Source: Clostridiaceae bacterium
GTDB taxonomy: Bacteria > Cyanobacteriota > Vampirovibrionia > Gastranaerophilales > Gastranaerophilaceae
Direction: 5' to 3'
DNA: 64,000 nt
Assembly: GCA_022641775.1 (NCBI GenBank)
Contig: JALCDS010000004.1
Coordinates: 34,205 to 98,204, forward strand
The notes beneath the pieces were generated by a model. It worked only from the letters and a program-made list of their open reading frames with translations, was not told the origin of the DNA and searched no databases. Numbering within the stretch: position 1 is the first letter of the stretch; each line of letters starts with the position of its first letter. The position numbers and the translations under genes are program-made. Shown in pieces: positions 35,021-44,365 of this stretch.

Positions 35021-35857
35021 TTAAATTTCACCAGCTCTATATGAGCTTCTTACTAACGGACCTATTTGGTAATGGGAAATTCCGCATTTTTTAGCAAGTT
35101 TTTTTAAATCTTCATATTCATCTTTTGTATAAAATTTTTCAACTTCCAAATGATTTTTTGATGGTTGAATATACTGACCGATTGTCAAAATATCAACTCC
35201 AACAGATTTTAAATCGCAAAGAGTTTCTTCAATATCCGAAAAAGTTTCACCAAGCCCAATCATAAGTCCGGATTTTGTTTTTATATTGCTATTATCTTTG
35301 ATATATTTTAAAACTTTCAATGAAGTGTCATAATCTCCTTGCGGACGAGCTGTTTTAAATACACGACGAACAGTTTCAATATTATGATTAAAAACATCAG
35401 GTCTTGCATCAATTATCGTATTTAAAGAGGCTTCATTACCTTTAAAATCCGGAGTCAAAATCTCAATTTTTACATCCTCATTTAGTTTCCTGATTTCTTT
35501 TATGCAATTTGCAAAATGTTCAGCTCCGCCATCAGGCAAATCATCACGTGTAACAGAAGTTATTACGGCATATTTTAAATTTAAAGCTTGAATTGCTTCT
35601 GCAATATGCTTTGGCTCTTCCAAATCCAAAGGTTCAGGTTTTGCGCAACTAATATTACAATAACGGCAATTTCTGGTACAATCATTTCCCATAATTAAAA
35701 ATGTCGCTGTATTTTTCGTATAACATTCATTCTTGTTAGGACAACGCGCATTTTCGCAAACTGTATTCAAACATTTTGTTTTCAAAATTCTTCTTACGGT
35801 TCTTGTTCTATCCGTATCAATTATCGGCCGTTTCAAATATTCCGGAAGTCGTTGCAT
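35021..35857 (-). CDS. lipA: Lipoyl synthase
   Basis: It inserts two sulfurs into protein-bound octanoyl groups. The 278-residue product has the auxiliary cluster ligands Cys34, Cys39 and Cys45 (CENARCPNKNEC), the radical SAM cluster Cys60, Cys64 and Cys67 (CTRNCRYC), and the C-terminal RSSYRAGE serine. It follows murJ by six bases with ATAGGATAG as ribosome site, and works with the LipM-like protein at 6.4 kb to make lipoate. Confidence 0.96.
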   Translation of the reverse strand: MQRLPEYLKRPIIDTDRTRTVRRILKTKCLNTVCENARCPNKNECYTKNTATFLIMGNDCTRNCRYCNISCAKPEPLDLEEPKHIAEAIQALNLKYAVITSVTRDDLPDGGAEHFANCIKEIRKLNEDVKIEILTPDFKGNEASLNTIIDARPDVFNHNIETVRRVFKTARPQGDYDTSLKVLKYIKDNSNIKTKSGLMIGLGETFSDIEETLCDLKSVGVDILTIGQYIQPSKNHLEVEKFYTKDEYEDLKKLAKKCGISHYQIGPLVRSSYRAGEI

Positions 35858-35863
35858 AAAATT

Positions 35864-37474
35864 CTATCCTATATTAAATTTTGATTTCATTTTGCCCAAA
35901 AATCTTGTCATAAGTTCTTCGGCATATTCCATTTTTAAGAGCAAATTCAACCAAATATAAACTAATACACAAATTATACCTACAGTTACAATCTTTATTG
36001 CACACAACAAGAATTTTGACATATGAATATATTTGAATAAATAACATGCCGCCAAACATACAAAGAATGTAACAAGTCCTGCAATACACATTTTACCGAG
36101 ATTTTTGAACAAGCCTTTATAATCCATTTTGATTTTGTTTTTAATAAAGTATCCTAAAATAACAGCATTAAACAAAGTTACGAATGAAGTTGAAAGTGTA
36201 ATTCCGCCTATACCCATTTTCAATCTTGATATAAATATGTAGTTTAACATAACTTTCAAAACAACAGATGAAAAAGCAACTACAAAAGGGGTTTTAGAAT
36301 CATTAAACGAATAATAAACTCTGGTTATACTATCTCTGAATACATAAGGCAAGATTGATACTGATAAAAACCACAAGGCTTCCGTTACCATCATTGTTGC
36401 CTTGGCATCAAATGCACCGTGTTCAAATATCATACTGACACCATCATAACCGAGTAGCAAAATACCGATTATAATAGGGATTGCTCCAAAAAATAAAATT
36501 CCTACGCCTTTGTTAAAATACGTTCTTATACCATCCATATCATTATCTGCAACAAGTCTTGCAAAAATAGGGAATAACGGAACTAAAAAGGCTACGACCA
36601 AAATCCCGACAGGGAATTGGAAAATTCTGTTTGCATAACCGATTGCAGTCCACGCACCTTCTTTTAAGGATGACGTAAAGAACATATCTACATATATATG
36701 AACCTGCCCAACCGTAGAAGACAACACCGCAGGAAATAAAAGTTCGCAAATATTTTTAAATTCAGGATTTTGTAAGTCCCAATTAGGAATTACTTTGAAT
36801 CCTAATTGTTTGATTTTCGGATACTGTAAAATCCACTGACAAATTGCACCGACAGTTGTTGCAACAGCCAAAACCATGCCCGTTTTATCATTATGACAAA
36901 GCGTTATCATTAATATAATAACGATACTCATAACAATCGGAGATAAGTTCGGAAGCATAAATTCTTTATATGTAACAAGAATGCCGTAATAAATTCCACA
37001 AATCCCTCCGATTATAAAAATCGGAGTCATTATTCTTAAATGCATCGCTGCTAAATTTACCATTTGTGGCGTTCCATCTGAAATTATCAAATTCATAATA
37101 GGATGAGAGAATATGAAAAACAGAACACCCAATATCGCAAAGAATATAATAGTTGTTGTCATAAAAGTAGAATACAAGCGATTAACTTCTTCAGACGGCT
37201 TATCTTTTAAACTCGGAATAAGTTTTGAAAAAACAGCAACCGTTGCGCTGTGGAAAGGTCCGCCGACACCACCCAATAAGAGTAAAGCAAGAGATGGAAT
37301 TTGGTACGCATAAAAGTATGCGTCCGATACAGATGATGCTCCATATACATCCGCTATCACGATATCCCTGATAAATCCTATCAATTTACTAAATACTGTT
37401 ATTACTGCAATTAACCAAGCTGCCTTTAACAAGCTTGTAGTCTTATTTTCTCTACCAGATTCCGTCGTTGTCAT
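35864..37474 (-). CDS. murJ: Lipid II flippase MurJ
   Basis: A 536-residue MOP-superfamily membrane protein with about 14 helices that moves lipid II across the inner membrane. The hallmark N-terminus SKLIGFIRDIVIADVYGAS and GGVGGPFHSATVAVFSKL identify MurJ, as do VAFLVPLFPIFARLVADND and the SITRVYYSFNDSKTPF loop. The gene overlaps the SpoIID-like gene by 23 bases, linking flipping and wall remodelling genes in one operon with lipA. Confidence 0.95.
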   Translation of the reverse strand: MTTTESGRENKTTSLLKAAWLIAVITVFSKLIGFIRDIVIADVYGASSVSDAYFYAYQIPSLALLLLGGVGGPFHSATVAVFSKLIPSLKDKPSEEVNRLYSTFMTTTIIFFAILGVLFFIFSHPIMNLIISDGTPQMVNLAAMHLRIMTPIFIIGGICGIYYGILVTYKEFMLPNLSPIVMSIVIILMITLCHNDKTGMVLAVATTVGAICQWILQYPKIKQLGFKVIPNWDLQNPEFKNICELLFPAVLSSTVGQVHIYVDMFFTSSLKEGAWTAIGYANRIFQFPVGILVVAFLVPLFPIFARLVADNDMDGIRTYFNKGVGILFFGAIPIIIGILLLGYDGVSMIFEHGAFDAKATMMVTEALWFLSVSILPYVFRDSITRVYYSFNDSKTPFVVAFSSVVLKVMLNYIFISRLKMGIGGITLSTSFVTLFNAVILGYFIKNKIKMDYKGLFKNLGKMCIAGLVTFFVCLAACYLFKYIHMSKFLLCAIKIVTVGIICVLVYIWLNLLLKMEYAEELMTRFLGKMKSKFNIG

Positions 37475-39194
37475 CTCTTTTTACCAATTCTATATATATT
37501 TTTAGTGCACCTTGTTCACCTGATGGGTAAACAAATGTAATTTCGTTTCTTCCTTGTTTTATAATATTTGAAACATCAATTTCTGTAAATCTTTTTTCTC
37601 CGCCAAAACCTGTTGGTAATTCTATTTTTTGCTCATTACCGTTCAATTTCACCGTTAAAGAAGAAATATCATATCTGTTATCAATCTTAATCTTTGCATA
37701 ATTGTTACTGTTATAAAAATGCTGAGTTACAAGTTTATTACTCTGAGATAATACCAATGGCTTTGTCCCTAAAGAAATTCCGGTGTAATAGTGTTGAAGG
37801 ATTTTGTTATAAGGGATATTTAACTCTTTACCCATAAATCCTGCACCGAATTGGCTCATTCCAACTCCATGCCCAAATCCGCCACCATAAACTTTTATAT
37901 CTGACAAGTTGTTATCAACATCTCTTGTCAATTCAAATGCCATATTAGCACTCGGCAAAGCCTTGCCTGATTTTGTCATCAATCTTCTTACAACAAGTTC
38001 TTTTTGAACCCTATAACTCCCGGCATCTGTAACGATTTCCATTTCTACAATTTTGCCAGAATTCCCACGTTTATTTACTTTTATATTAATAATATTGCCC
38101 AACGTATCACCCTTATTAAATGCCGGTTTTACAAATCCGGTCGCAGACTGTGCAGGCAAATTTTGTTGTAAAACATCATGTAGTTCTTGTGGAGTCCATT
38201 CTCTCTGCCATCTGTAATATGGTGAACGAACATCATATGAATCCGGAGTTGATTTATAATAATTCAATGCAGCTTCATCTGTATTCAAAGGTTCTTGACC
38301 TATAATATCAGGTTTTGCAATCAAATATGGCTTATCCTTTGAAGGAAAAGCTTTTGTTATTGGATCTGAAAAACTTTGAGAATAGCTTTCCGTATATCCT
38401 CCGGCAGTTGAACTGTACTGTGCCAATATCAAGTTCCAATCATAAATTGCACATATACCTTCCGTTTCTTTTACGGCTTGATTTGAAAGTGATTTTTCTG
38501 TATTTGCACCGTAATAAACCTGACTTGCAACAGAATCTACAACATCATAGTTGTTTGATGCTTTAGTTCTCGGGGATAACACATAATTTCTTGCTGCAAC
38601 ACTTTGAGCTTTTAATGCGTTCAGACCAAAAGTTACGGGCATTTCGTTCGGGACAACACCTTTCAAGTAATCTTCAACTTCAATTATATTAATCAAATTA
38701 AAGTATCCACCGACTTTTTTTATTTCAAAAGCCCCATGATATAAAGCATTGTTACCGGCTCTTTTTAAACCTTTTACCCCCAACAAACCGGTAGGACAAG
38801 TAAATCTTACAGGCCCGTTCAGTGTCGTAATTTTTGTTCCGTCATCTAATGTAATATCAAAGGTTTTGGCAGAATTCAATTTTACATTAATATTTGTATT
38901 TGCCGGAAATGTTTTTATCGCAGTATTGTTATCACAAAGGACAATTTCTGACGTACCATAGATTCCGACATTATTATACAAATATGTTTTGAACCCGACA
39001 GTACCTATTCCCACTCTGACAACTTCAGAAGTCGGTTCAGAGGTTGTTTGAGTAACAACTTCCGGAGCTTGTTTTGCAATATCAAGTGTTTTTCTGGGGA
39101 TTCTAAATAAAACATAAGGATTTTGCGCCATACAAAAAGTTTGTAAGGAGGCAAACATACACAAAATAATTCCCAATTTAGTCTTAATATCCAT
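37452..39194 (-). CDS. SpoIID/LytB-domain secreted protein
   Basis: A 580-residue exported protein (signal peptide up to about residue 23) whose SpoIID domain includes YLKGVVPNEMPVTFGLNALKAQSVAARNY and the GGGFGHGVGMSQFGAG block. SpoIID proteins are lytic transglycosylases on stripped glycan; non-sporulating bacteria use relatives in wall turnover. A second, Ig-like C-terminal part is less conserved. I chose the ATG at 39194: TATAAT (39206-39201) ends six bases upstream. It leads the spoIID-murJ-lipA operon. Confidence 0.88.
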   Translation of the reverse strand: MDIKTKLGIILCMFASLQTFCMAQNPYVLFRIPRKTLDIAKQAPEVVTQTTSEPTSEVVRVGIGTVGFKTYLYNNVGIYGTSEIVLCDNNTAIKTFPANTNINVKLNSAKTFDITLDDGTKITTLNGPVRFTCPTGLLGVKGLKRAGNNALYHGAFEIKKVGGYFNLINIIEVEDYLKGVVPNEMPVTFGLNALKAQSVAARNYVLSPRTKASNNYDVVDSVASQVYYGANTEKSLSNQAVKETEGICAIYDWNLILAQYSSTAGGYTESYSQSFSDPITKAFPSKDKPYLIAKPDIIGQEPLNTDEAALNYYKSTPDSYDVRSPYYRWQREWTPQELHDVLQQNLPAQSATGFVKPAFNKGDTLGNIINIKVNKRGNSGKIVEMEIVTDAGSYRVQKELVVRRLMTKSGKALPSANMAFELTRDVDNNLSDIKVYGGGFGHGVGMSQFGAGFMGKELNIPYNKILQHYYTGISLGTKPLVLSQSNKLVTQHFYNSNNYAKIKIDNRYDISSLTVKLNGNEQKIELPTGFGGEKRFTEIDVSNIIKQGRNEITFVYPSGEQGALKIYIELVKRDDNDGIW

Positions 39195-39200
39195 AAAATA

Positions 39201-39206
39201 ATTATA
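39201..39206 (-). promoter_or_regulatory. -10 box for leaderless spoIID-murJ-lipA mRNA
   Basis: Minus-strand TATAAT six bases before the ATG at 39194; the only -35 candidate is TTGTAT at 39229-39224 (17-base spacer). Confidence 0.5.
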
Positions 39207-39238
39207 TGTCAAAATAATTATTTATACAAACGAGACTT

Positions 39239-40159
39239 CTATGTTGAGGCTTGTGCAAGAATTTTTGCCAAAACATCAGGTTGTCTGGTCATAAGCGTTT
39301 CGGCAAATTGTTTTGTATCCATTTGTGTAATAACAGTTGCCATCAAATCTTCCGGCAATTCATCTGTCATTTTGACAATATTTTCCTGATCAATAACATG
39401 CATAGCTTTTACAACATCAGGCTTTTCTTTGTAAGTGTTAATCATGTTGGTATAAGCACTTGCATCAAACAATTGGAACCATTCTTCATGTTCTTTGCCT
39501 AAAGACAATGTTAATTGTTGTTTTGCAACAGGTTGCAAATTTGTTATTCCGTTTTTAAAATCAAGTGGATTTAACTGACTTATTTGTTTAACCAAATCCT
39601 GTGTATTTGAATCCTCATCAACTTCTTCACCCGTTACACTTTCCAACATTTGAGCAAGGTATTCATTTGGAATAGATTCCATATGTTTTAAAATTTTATT
39701 TTTATCTATATCTGTACTTGTTAAAAATTTGTCCAATTGTTCCTCAGGCATATATTGAACAACCTGTTCTTTAGAAAACATTTCAAAAACAGTTTTTACT
39801 AATTGTTCCGGCGGAATATCTTCCAACATACTCATCAACTTGTCTTGAGAGAAAAAGTACATTCCCTGTAACAAATCTTTTTTATCCATCAACGGTAAAT
39901 ATTCTTTTAATTGTTGTTCATTCATTTGAGATAAAATTGCAAGTTTATTTTCAGGACTTGCAAGTCCAAATAATTGAATAACAAATTCCGGATCATTAAG
40001 GATTTGATTTGCAAGTTCAATGGCAGCTTGGTTACCCGATGTTGCTTCTGCCTTAATAATTTCATCCACGGTCATATTAGCATACTGCTGGTCAATTTTT
40101 TCCTGCGTTATGCCAAGTTTTGATATTAAATAACTGGTATCAATTGCTAATCCGCTCAT
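39239..40159 (-). CDS. MgtE-N/FliG-like helical repeat protein
   Basis: A 306-residue soluble protein of short helical repeats with the pattern L..IP.EQLVK...EMF, like the MgtE N-terminal domain and the FliG armadillo folds. Examples are MLEDIPPEQLVKTVFEMF, HMESIPNEYLAQMLESV and MTDELPEDLMATVITQM. It lacks CBS domains and membrane helices, so it is not an Mg transporter. AAGGACATTCC precedes the ATG. Role unknown; perhaps a scaffold. Confidence 0.7.
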   Translation of the reverse strand: MSGLAIDTSYLISKLGITQEKIDQQYANMTVDEIIKAEATSGNQAAIELANQILNDPEFVIQLFGLASPENKLAILSQMNEQQLKEYLPLMDKKDLLQGMYFFSQDKLMSMLEDIPPEQLVKTVFEMFSKEQVVQYMPEEQLDKFLTSTDIDKNKILKHMESIPNEYLAQMLESVTGEEVDEDSNTQDLVKQISQLNPLDFKNGITNLQPVAKQQLTLSLGKEHEEWFQLFDASAYTNMINTYKEKPDVVKAMHVIDQENIVKMTDELPEDLMATVITQMDTKQFAETLMTRQPDVLAKILAQAST

Positions 40160-40270
40160 GGAATGTCCTTATTTTTACTCTCAATTATATAAAAAATTTT
40201 CAAACAATAGAATTTCACATACTCTAATTTTCTTAACCTTTTGTAACAAAAAAACTAGACTATAAATGCA

Positions 40271-40299
40271 TTTACAAATCATTTAAAATGATATATAAT
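40271..40299 (+). promoter_or_regulatory. Consensus promoter for leaderless parvulin mRNA
   Basis: TTTACA (40271-40276), exactly 17 bases, TATAAT (40294-40299), then six bases to the ATG at 40306. This is the clearest leaderless promoter in the window. Confidence 0.75.
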
Positions 40300-40305
40300 G
40301 TATCT

Positions 40306-40656
40306 ATGTTTAAAAAAATTATAGCACTATTTTTTGTATTTTTAACATTTACAACAGCAATTGTAAATGCCGAAACATTTGAACGAGTAAAAGCCCGTCA
40401 TATCTTGGTTAGCACACAAAAAGAAGCTATTGAAATCAAAAAAGATTTGGACGAAGGCGGAAGTTTTACTTATTGGGCAAAATATCACTCGCTATGTCCG
40501 TCAGGTCAAAACGGCGGAGACCTTGGTTGGTTTGGCCGAGGGCAAATGGTAAAACCATTTGAAGATGCAGCATTTTCATTGCCAATCGGTCAATATTCAG
40601 AACCTATACAAACTCAATTTGGTTGGCACATAATAGTTGTTGATGACAGAATTTAA
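40306..40656 (+). CDS. Periplasmic parvulin-type prolyl isomerase
   Basis: A 116-residue single-domain PpiC-type rotamase with a signal peptide (cleavage after VNA). The parvulin core reads VKARHILVSTQKEA, a GGSFTYWAKYHSLCPSGQNGGDLGWFGRGQM block, and a final TQFGWHIIVVDDR. It should help fold exported proteins. I chose the ATG at 40306; the in-frame ATG at 40288 lies before the -10 box. A terminator follows directly. Confidence 0.9.
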   Translation: MFKKIIALFFVFLTFTTAIVNAETFERVKARHILVSTQKEAIEIKKDLDEGGSFTYWAKYHSLCPSGQNGGDLGWFGRGQMVKPFEDAAFSLPIGQYSEPIQTQFGWHIIVVDDRI

Positions 40657-40662
40657 AAAATA

Positions 40663-40694
40663 AAAAAAGAGGAACAATTTTGTTCCTCTTTTTT
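40663..40694. terminator. Bidirectional terminator
   Basis: Perfect 14-bp stem AAAAAGAGGAACAA / TTGTTCCTCTTTTT between the parvulin gene and the converging Ala/Pro-rich gene. Confidence 0.9.
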
Positions 40695-40711
40695 ATAACT
40701 AAAATTTTTAA

Positions 40712-40990
40712 CTATTTAGCTTCAGCTTTTGGTGCTACTTCTGCCTTTGGAGCTTCTGCAGGAACTGCTTGCGGAGCTGCTTCTGCTTTTGGAGCTTCTG
40801 CAGGAGCCGGTGCTGCCTGTACCATAGGGGCATTATAATTTGCCATAGCTTGTGCACCTGTCATTTCTGCCGGTGCTGCTTGAGCTGCTTGTGGAGCTGC
40901 TTCTGCAGGGGCTGGGGCTTGTGCCGGTGCTGCTTGTGGGGCTTGTGCTCCTCTAAAATTTACGCTATTCATTCTTACTGCATCTATCAT
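40712..40990 (-). CDS. Small Ala/Pro-rich protein
   Basis: A 92-residue low-complexity protein of Ala, Pro, Gln and Glu repeats (PAEAPKAEAAPQA-like units). It starts MIDAVRMNSVNFRGAQ after a strong AAAGGAGATAATTCA site. No signal peptide or domain. The N-terminal NFRG matches NFTG in the hydrolase at 24.1 kb. Role unknown; a flexible linker or surface tether is possible. Confidence 0.65.
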   Translation of the reverse strand: MIDAVRMNSVNFRGAQAPQAAPAQAPAPAEAAPQAAQAAPAEMTGAQAMANYNAPMVQAAPAPAEAPKAEAAPQAVPAEAPKAEVAPKAEAK

Positions 40991-41100
40991 TGAATTATCT
41001 CCTTTACACATATCTACATTTCAACGAGTATATTTCTATTAAAAAACAAATATTTTCAAAATTGCGTATTCAACATGAGATGTTAAGGTAATCTTTACAA

Positions 41101-41138
41101 AATAAAAAAATAAAATCCGGTTTTATTACCGGATTTTA
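41101..41138 (-). terminator. Terminator of the murA operon
   Basis: Stem TAAAATCCGG / CCGGATTTTA with 8-base loop, followed on the minus strand by a run of T. It ends murA and the gene after it. Confidence 0.88.
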
Positions 41139-41148
41139 TAATGTAAAT

Positions 41149-41496
41149 TTATTTTTCATCTTTTTTTTGATTTGGGCTTTCATATTCAATGCCCATTTCT
41201 TTCAAAGTATTTATAAAGTTTTGAGCACATATTTTTTGTGCTTCAGGAGGTACAATCCTCAAAATTTCTACAGTTTTTGAAATAACCGGATCTTTATCAT
41301 ACCATCTGTTATTAGCATTAACAGGTTTTACCATTGCGTAAAACTTATCAACAGTTTCTTTAGAAACTTTTTCTTCAATTTTTTTCAAAAATATTTCAGC
41401 TTGAGCTCTCAATTCCGTTTGATAATTTCTCAAAAGCTCAATAACTTCTAATAATAACGGATCATGATCATACCATCTTTTATAAGTAGGACTCAT
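41149..41496 (-). CDS. Small protein with duplicated RWYDxDP motif
   Basis: A 115-residue protein built of two related halves: RWYDHDPLLLEVIELLR at residues 7-23 and RWYDKDPVISKTVEILR near 63-79. I chose the ATG at 41496 with a GGAGGGAACGCACA site, inside the end of murA (17-base overlap), so it is coupled to murA. I cannot name a family; the C-terminus is charged and polar. Confidence 0.72.
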   Translation of the reverse strand: MSPTYKRWYDHDPLLLEVIELLRNYQTELRAQAEIFLKKIEEKVSKETVDKFYAMVKPVNANNRWYDKDPVISKTVEILRIVPPEAQKICAQNFINTLKEMGIEYESPNQKKDEK

Positions 41497-42805
41497 TGTG
41501 CGTTCCCTCCGGTAGGTTGACAGAGGAAGAATCTTCTTCATTTCTTCGTTCTATCTTTCCTCCTAACAATCTTATCTTATTTTCAAAATTTTCGTATCCT
41601 CTATCTATATGATGTAAGTTTTCGATTGTTGAAGATCCGTCAGCCATCAAAGCTGCTACAACTAATGCTGCACCCGCTCTCAAGTCACTGGCTGCAAGTG
41701 TTGCACCGGTCAACTTTTTGACGCCTTTTATGATTGCATGATTTCTATCTTGATGAATATCTGCACCCATTCTGCGGAGTTCCGGCACTTGCATAAATCT
41801 GTTTTCATACAAACTTTCCGTAATAATTCCGACACCGTCAGATACTGTCAACAAGGTCATTGCCATTGATTGTAAATCTGTAGGGAATCCAGGATATGGT
41901 TGAGTTACAAAATTGATTGATTGAAGTCTATTTTTACAACTTACTTCTAATGAATTCGGTTCAATTAGCTTGATATTTGCACCCATTTTTAACAATTTGT
42001 TTGTGAAAAATGTCAAATGAGCAGGAAAAACATTTTTAATTAAACCTTTTCCTCTAGTTGCAATAATAGCTGACATAAATGTTCCGGCTTCAATTCTATC
42101 AGGAATTGTTGTATATTCAATTCCATGAAGTTTATCCGGATGAACCCCATTAATAACAATTTCAGAAGTTCCTGCACCGTTTACATCCGCACCCATTGTA
42201 TTCAAAAAGTTTGCCAAATCAACAATTTCCGGTTCTTGCGCCGCATTTTGAATTGTTGTAGAACCTTCTGCCAAAACTGATGCTAACATAAGATTTTCAG
42301 TAGCACCAACTGATGGGATATCAAGATAAATTTCAGCGCCTTTTAATTTTGGAACTTTAGCATGCACATAGCCGTTTTCGATTTTTATTTTAGCACCCAA
42401 CGCTTCTAAGCCTTTTATGTGAAAATCCACTCTGCGTTCACCGATTGCACAACCACCGGGAAGTGCAACAATTGCTTCTTTGCATCTTGAAACTAATGCC
42501 CCAAGAACAACAAATGATGCACGCATTTTACTTACAAGTTCATATCTCGCTGTAATACTTGTAATTTCTGTTGCATCAATTGTAATAGATTTTTCTTCTT
42601 TATTATATTCTGTTTTTGCACCTAACTGAGCTATTACACTAAGCATAATATCGACATCAGTCAAATCCGGTACATTATATATTGTTGTTTCACCTTTTGC
42701 CAAAATAGCCGCAGCCATTAACTTTAGAACCGAGTTTTTGGCACCACCTATTGAAACTTCACCCTTTAGCGGCGTTCCGCCTTTTATTATATATTTTTCA
42801 GTCAA
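41480..42805 (-). CDS. murA: UDP-GlcNAc 1-carboxyvinyltransferase
   Basis: First committed step of peptidoglycan synthesis (enolpyruvyl transfer from PEP). The 441-residue product has SIGGAKNSVLKLMAAA, the PEP-reactive Cys119 in LPGGCAIGERRVDFHI, and the ENLMLASVLAEG and RAGAALVVAALMADG signatures. The start is TTG at 42805 after TGGAGGAAAA; frames further upstream lack a site. A TATAAT at 42864-42859 would give a leader of about 47 nt. Cys rather than Asp at 119 predicts fosfomycin sensitivity. Confidence 0.94.
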   Translation of the reverse strand: MTEKYIIKGGTPLKGEVSIGGAKNSVLKLMAAAILAKGETTIYNVPDLTDVDIMLSVIAQLGAKTEYNKEEKSITIDATEITSITARYELVSKMRASFVVLGALVSRCKEAIVALPGGCAIGERRVDFHIKGLEALGAKIKIENGYVHAKVPKLKGAEIYLDIPSVGATENLMLASVLAEGSTTIQNAAQEPEIVDLANFLNTMGADVNGAGTSEIVINGVHPDKLHGIEYTTIPDRIEAGTFMSAIIATRGKGLIKNVFPAHLTFFTNKLLKMGANIKLIEPNSLEVSCKNRLQSINFVTQPYPGFPTDLQSMAMTLLTVSDGVGIITESLYENRFMQVPELRRMGADIHQDRNHAIIKGVKKLTGATLAASDLRAGAALVVAALMADGSSTIENLHHIDRGYENFENKIRLLGGKIERRNEEDSSSVNLPEGTHNESYL

Positions 42806-42907
42806 TTTTCCTCCAGGAAAGATAATTTTTTCATCTATACTATAATCATAATACAATCATTATAGCTTTGTGTAAATAAATTAAATAATGTAAAGAATTT
42901 TTTTAAA

Positions 42908-42957
42908 TAAAAAACTGTCAAACAAAACATTTTTCATATCCGATTTTGACAGTTTTT
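42908..42957 (-). terminator. Probable terminator of the lipid A operon
   Basis: Stem AAAAACTGTCAAA with TTTTGACAGTTTTT, loop about 21 bases, between the fabZ stop and the murA promoter. Confidence 0.7.
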
Positions 42958-43035
42958 ATAATTTTTTAATTAGATTTTAATTTGGCGAAATATTTACCAA
43001 GATACATTTCTATAAAGAGTTTCGCTCATTTTTAG

Positions 43036-43488
43036 CTATTTCATAGCGCAAGTCATATCAGCTTCTACAACAAGCTTTCCGTCAACAAAGCCTTTACCAT
43101 GAGACATAGCAATTATTCCACGTGTTTTTGTCAAAACGACTTCCATATCTAATCTATCTCCGGGTCTTACAATATTTTTAAACCTTACATTATTCATACC
43201 TGCAAAAAGTGCCAACTTTCCGGCAAATTGAGGCAATGTCAAAAGTACTGGCGCAGAACATTGTGCCATAGCTTCCAATTGCAAAACACCGGGCATTATA
43301 GGATTTCCAGGGAAATGTCCTTGGAAAAATGCTTCATTCATTGATAAGTTTTTGTATCCTTTTGCATACTTTCCCGGAACACATTCTGTTATTCTGTCAA
43401 CAAGCAAAAACGGGTATCTGTGAGGAATCATCTTCATAATCCCAGCTGTATCAAAACTTAGAGTTTTTTCTTTTATCTCTTCAGACAT
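43036..43488 (-). CDS. fabZ: 3-hydroxyacyl-ACP dehydratase FabZ
   Basis: A 150-residue hot-dog-fold dehydratase of fatty acid synthesis. It has IMKMIPHRYPFLLVDRI, catalytic His58 in QGHFPGNPIMPGV and Glu72 in LEAMAQ. GGAGAGACAAA precedes the ATG. It sits directly after lpxC, 15 bases away; in some phyla the two are fused, here they are separate genes. Confidence 0.95.
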   Translation of the reverse strand: MSEEIKEKTLSFDTAGIMKMIPHRYPFLLVDRITECVPGKYAKGYKNLSMNEAFFQGHFPGNPIMPGVLQLEAMAQCSAPVLLTLPQFAGKLALFAGMNNVRFKNIVRPGDRLDMEVVLTKTRGIIAMSHGKGFVDGKLVVEADMTCAMK

Positions 43489-43503
43489 TTTGTCTCTCCT
43501 TTA

Positions 43504-44334
43504 TTATTTTATTTTAACCAATTTTTCTTTTAAAATTTTTGCAACTTTAACATGAACAGCATGTCCTGCCTCTTTAGCAAGTATTTGTACTTTCATATTT
43601 AAAGGATTTACACCTGTAAGTCTCAAATCGCCAACCAAATCCAACAGTTTGTGTTTTACAGGTTCTTTATCCGAACGCAATGTTGTTGTAAAGCCCTCAT
43701 CCATCAAACCGACAGTATTTTCTTGAGTTACTCCTTGAGCGAATCCTAGCATTTGGAATTTCTTTAAATCTTTATAAAAGCCAAAGGTTCTGGCTTCAAT
43801 AATTTCTTCTTTGTCTTTGCTGTTATAATTAACCCATGTTTGAGTCAATTCAGGATGATTGTAATTCACAGCATAAGATATAAACAACTCTTTATCAGGT
43901 AAAATAACAAGACTTGTCTTACCATTCAAGTAATATACAGGTTCTTCAATAGTATAACAATCAGGTTTTGTAAAAATATGTTTCTCAATTCCAGCAGATT
44001 TAAACAATTCCACCCATTCTTTTGAACTCCCGTCCAGAATAGGAACTTCATTTTCATCCATATAAATATCAAGAGAATCTATGCCGCAAAAAGCAAGCGC
44101 TGCTGTCAAATGTTCCGTTAACATTGCCTGATTTTTTTTATTATTTTTGTCACCTAAAACCACACAATGGTCAGTATTCACAACATTTTCAACAATAGCC
44201 TCAAAAGGCTTTTCATCTCTTATAAAATATCTTATTTGACCCGATTTTGAAGGCACGCATTTCACCGTACACGGCTTGTTTTTCATCAAACCGTTACCAG
44301 TAATTTGTGTTTCTTTTAATAACGATGTGGTCAT
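43504..44334 (-). CDS. lpxC: UDP-3-O-acyl-N-acetylglucosamine deacetylase
   Basis: Zinc deacetylase and first committed step of lipid A synthesis. The 276-residue product has the zinc ligand His75 in LTEHLTAAL and the second ligand set HKLLDLVGDLRL, plus the NTVGLMDEGFTTTLRSDKEPVKH region. AAGGATAAAAA precedes the ATG. It follows lpxD by 31 bases. Confidence 0.93.
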   Translation of the reverse strand: MTTSLLKETQITGNGLMKNKPCTVKCVPSKSGQIRYFIRDEKPFEAIVENVVNTDHCVVLGDKNNKKNQAMLTEHLTAALAFCGIDSLDIYMDENEVPILDGSSKEWVELFKSAGIEKHIFTKPDCYTIEEPVYYLNGKTSLVILPDKELFISYAVNYNHPELTQTWVNYNSKDKEEIIEARTFGFYKDLKKFQMLGFAQGVTQENTVGLMDEGFTTTLRSDKEPVKHKLLDLVGDLRLTGVNPLNMKVQILAKEAGHAVHVKVAKILKEKLVKIK

Positions 44335-44365
44335 TTTTTATCCTTCAAATTAAAACAATACTTGA

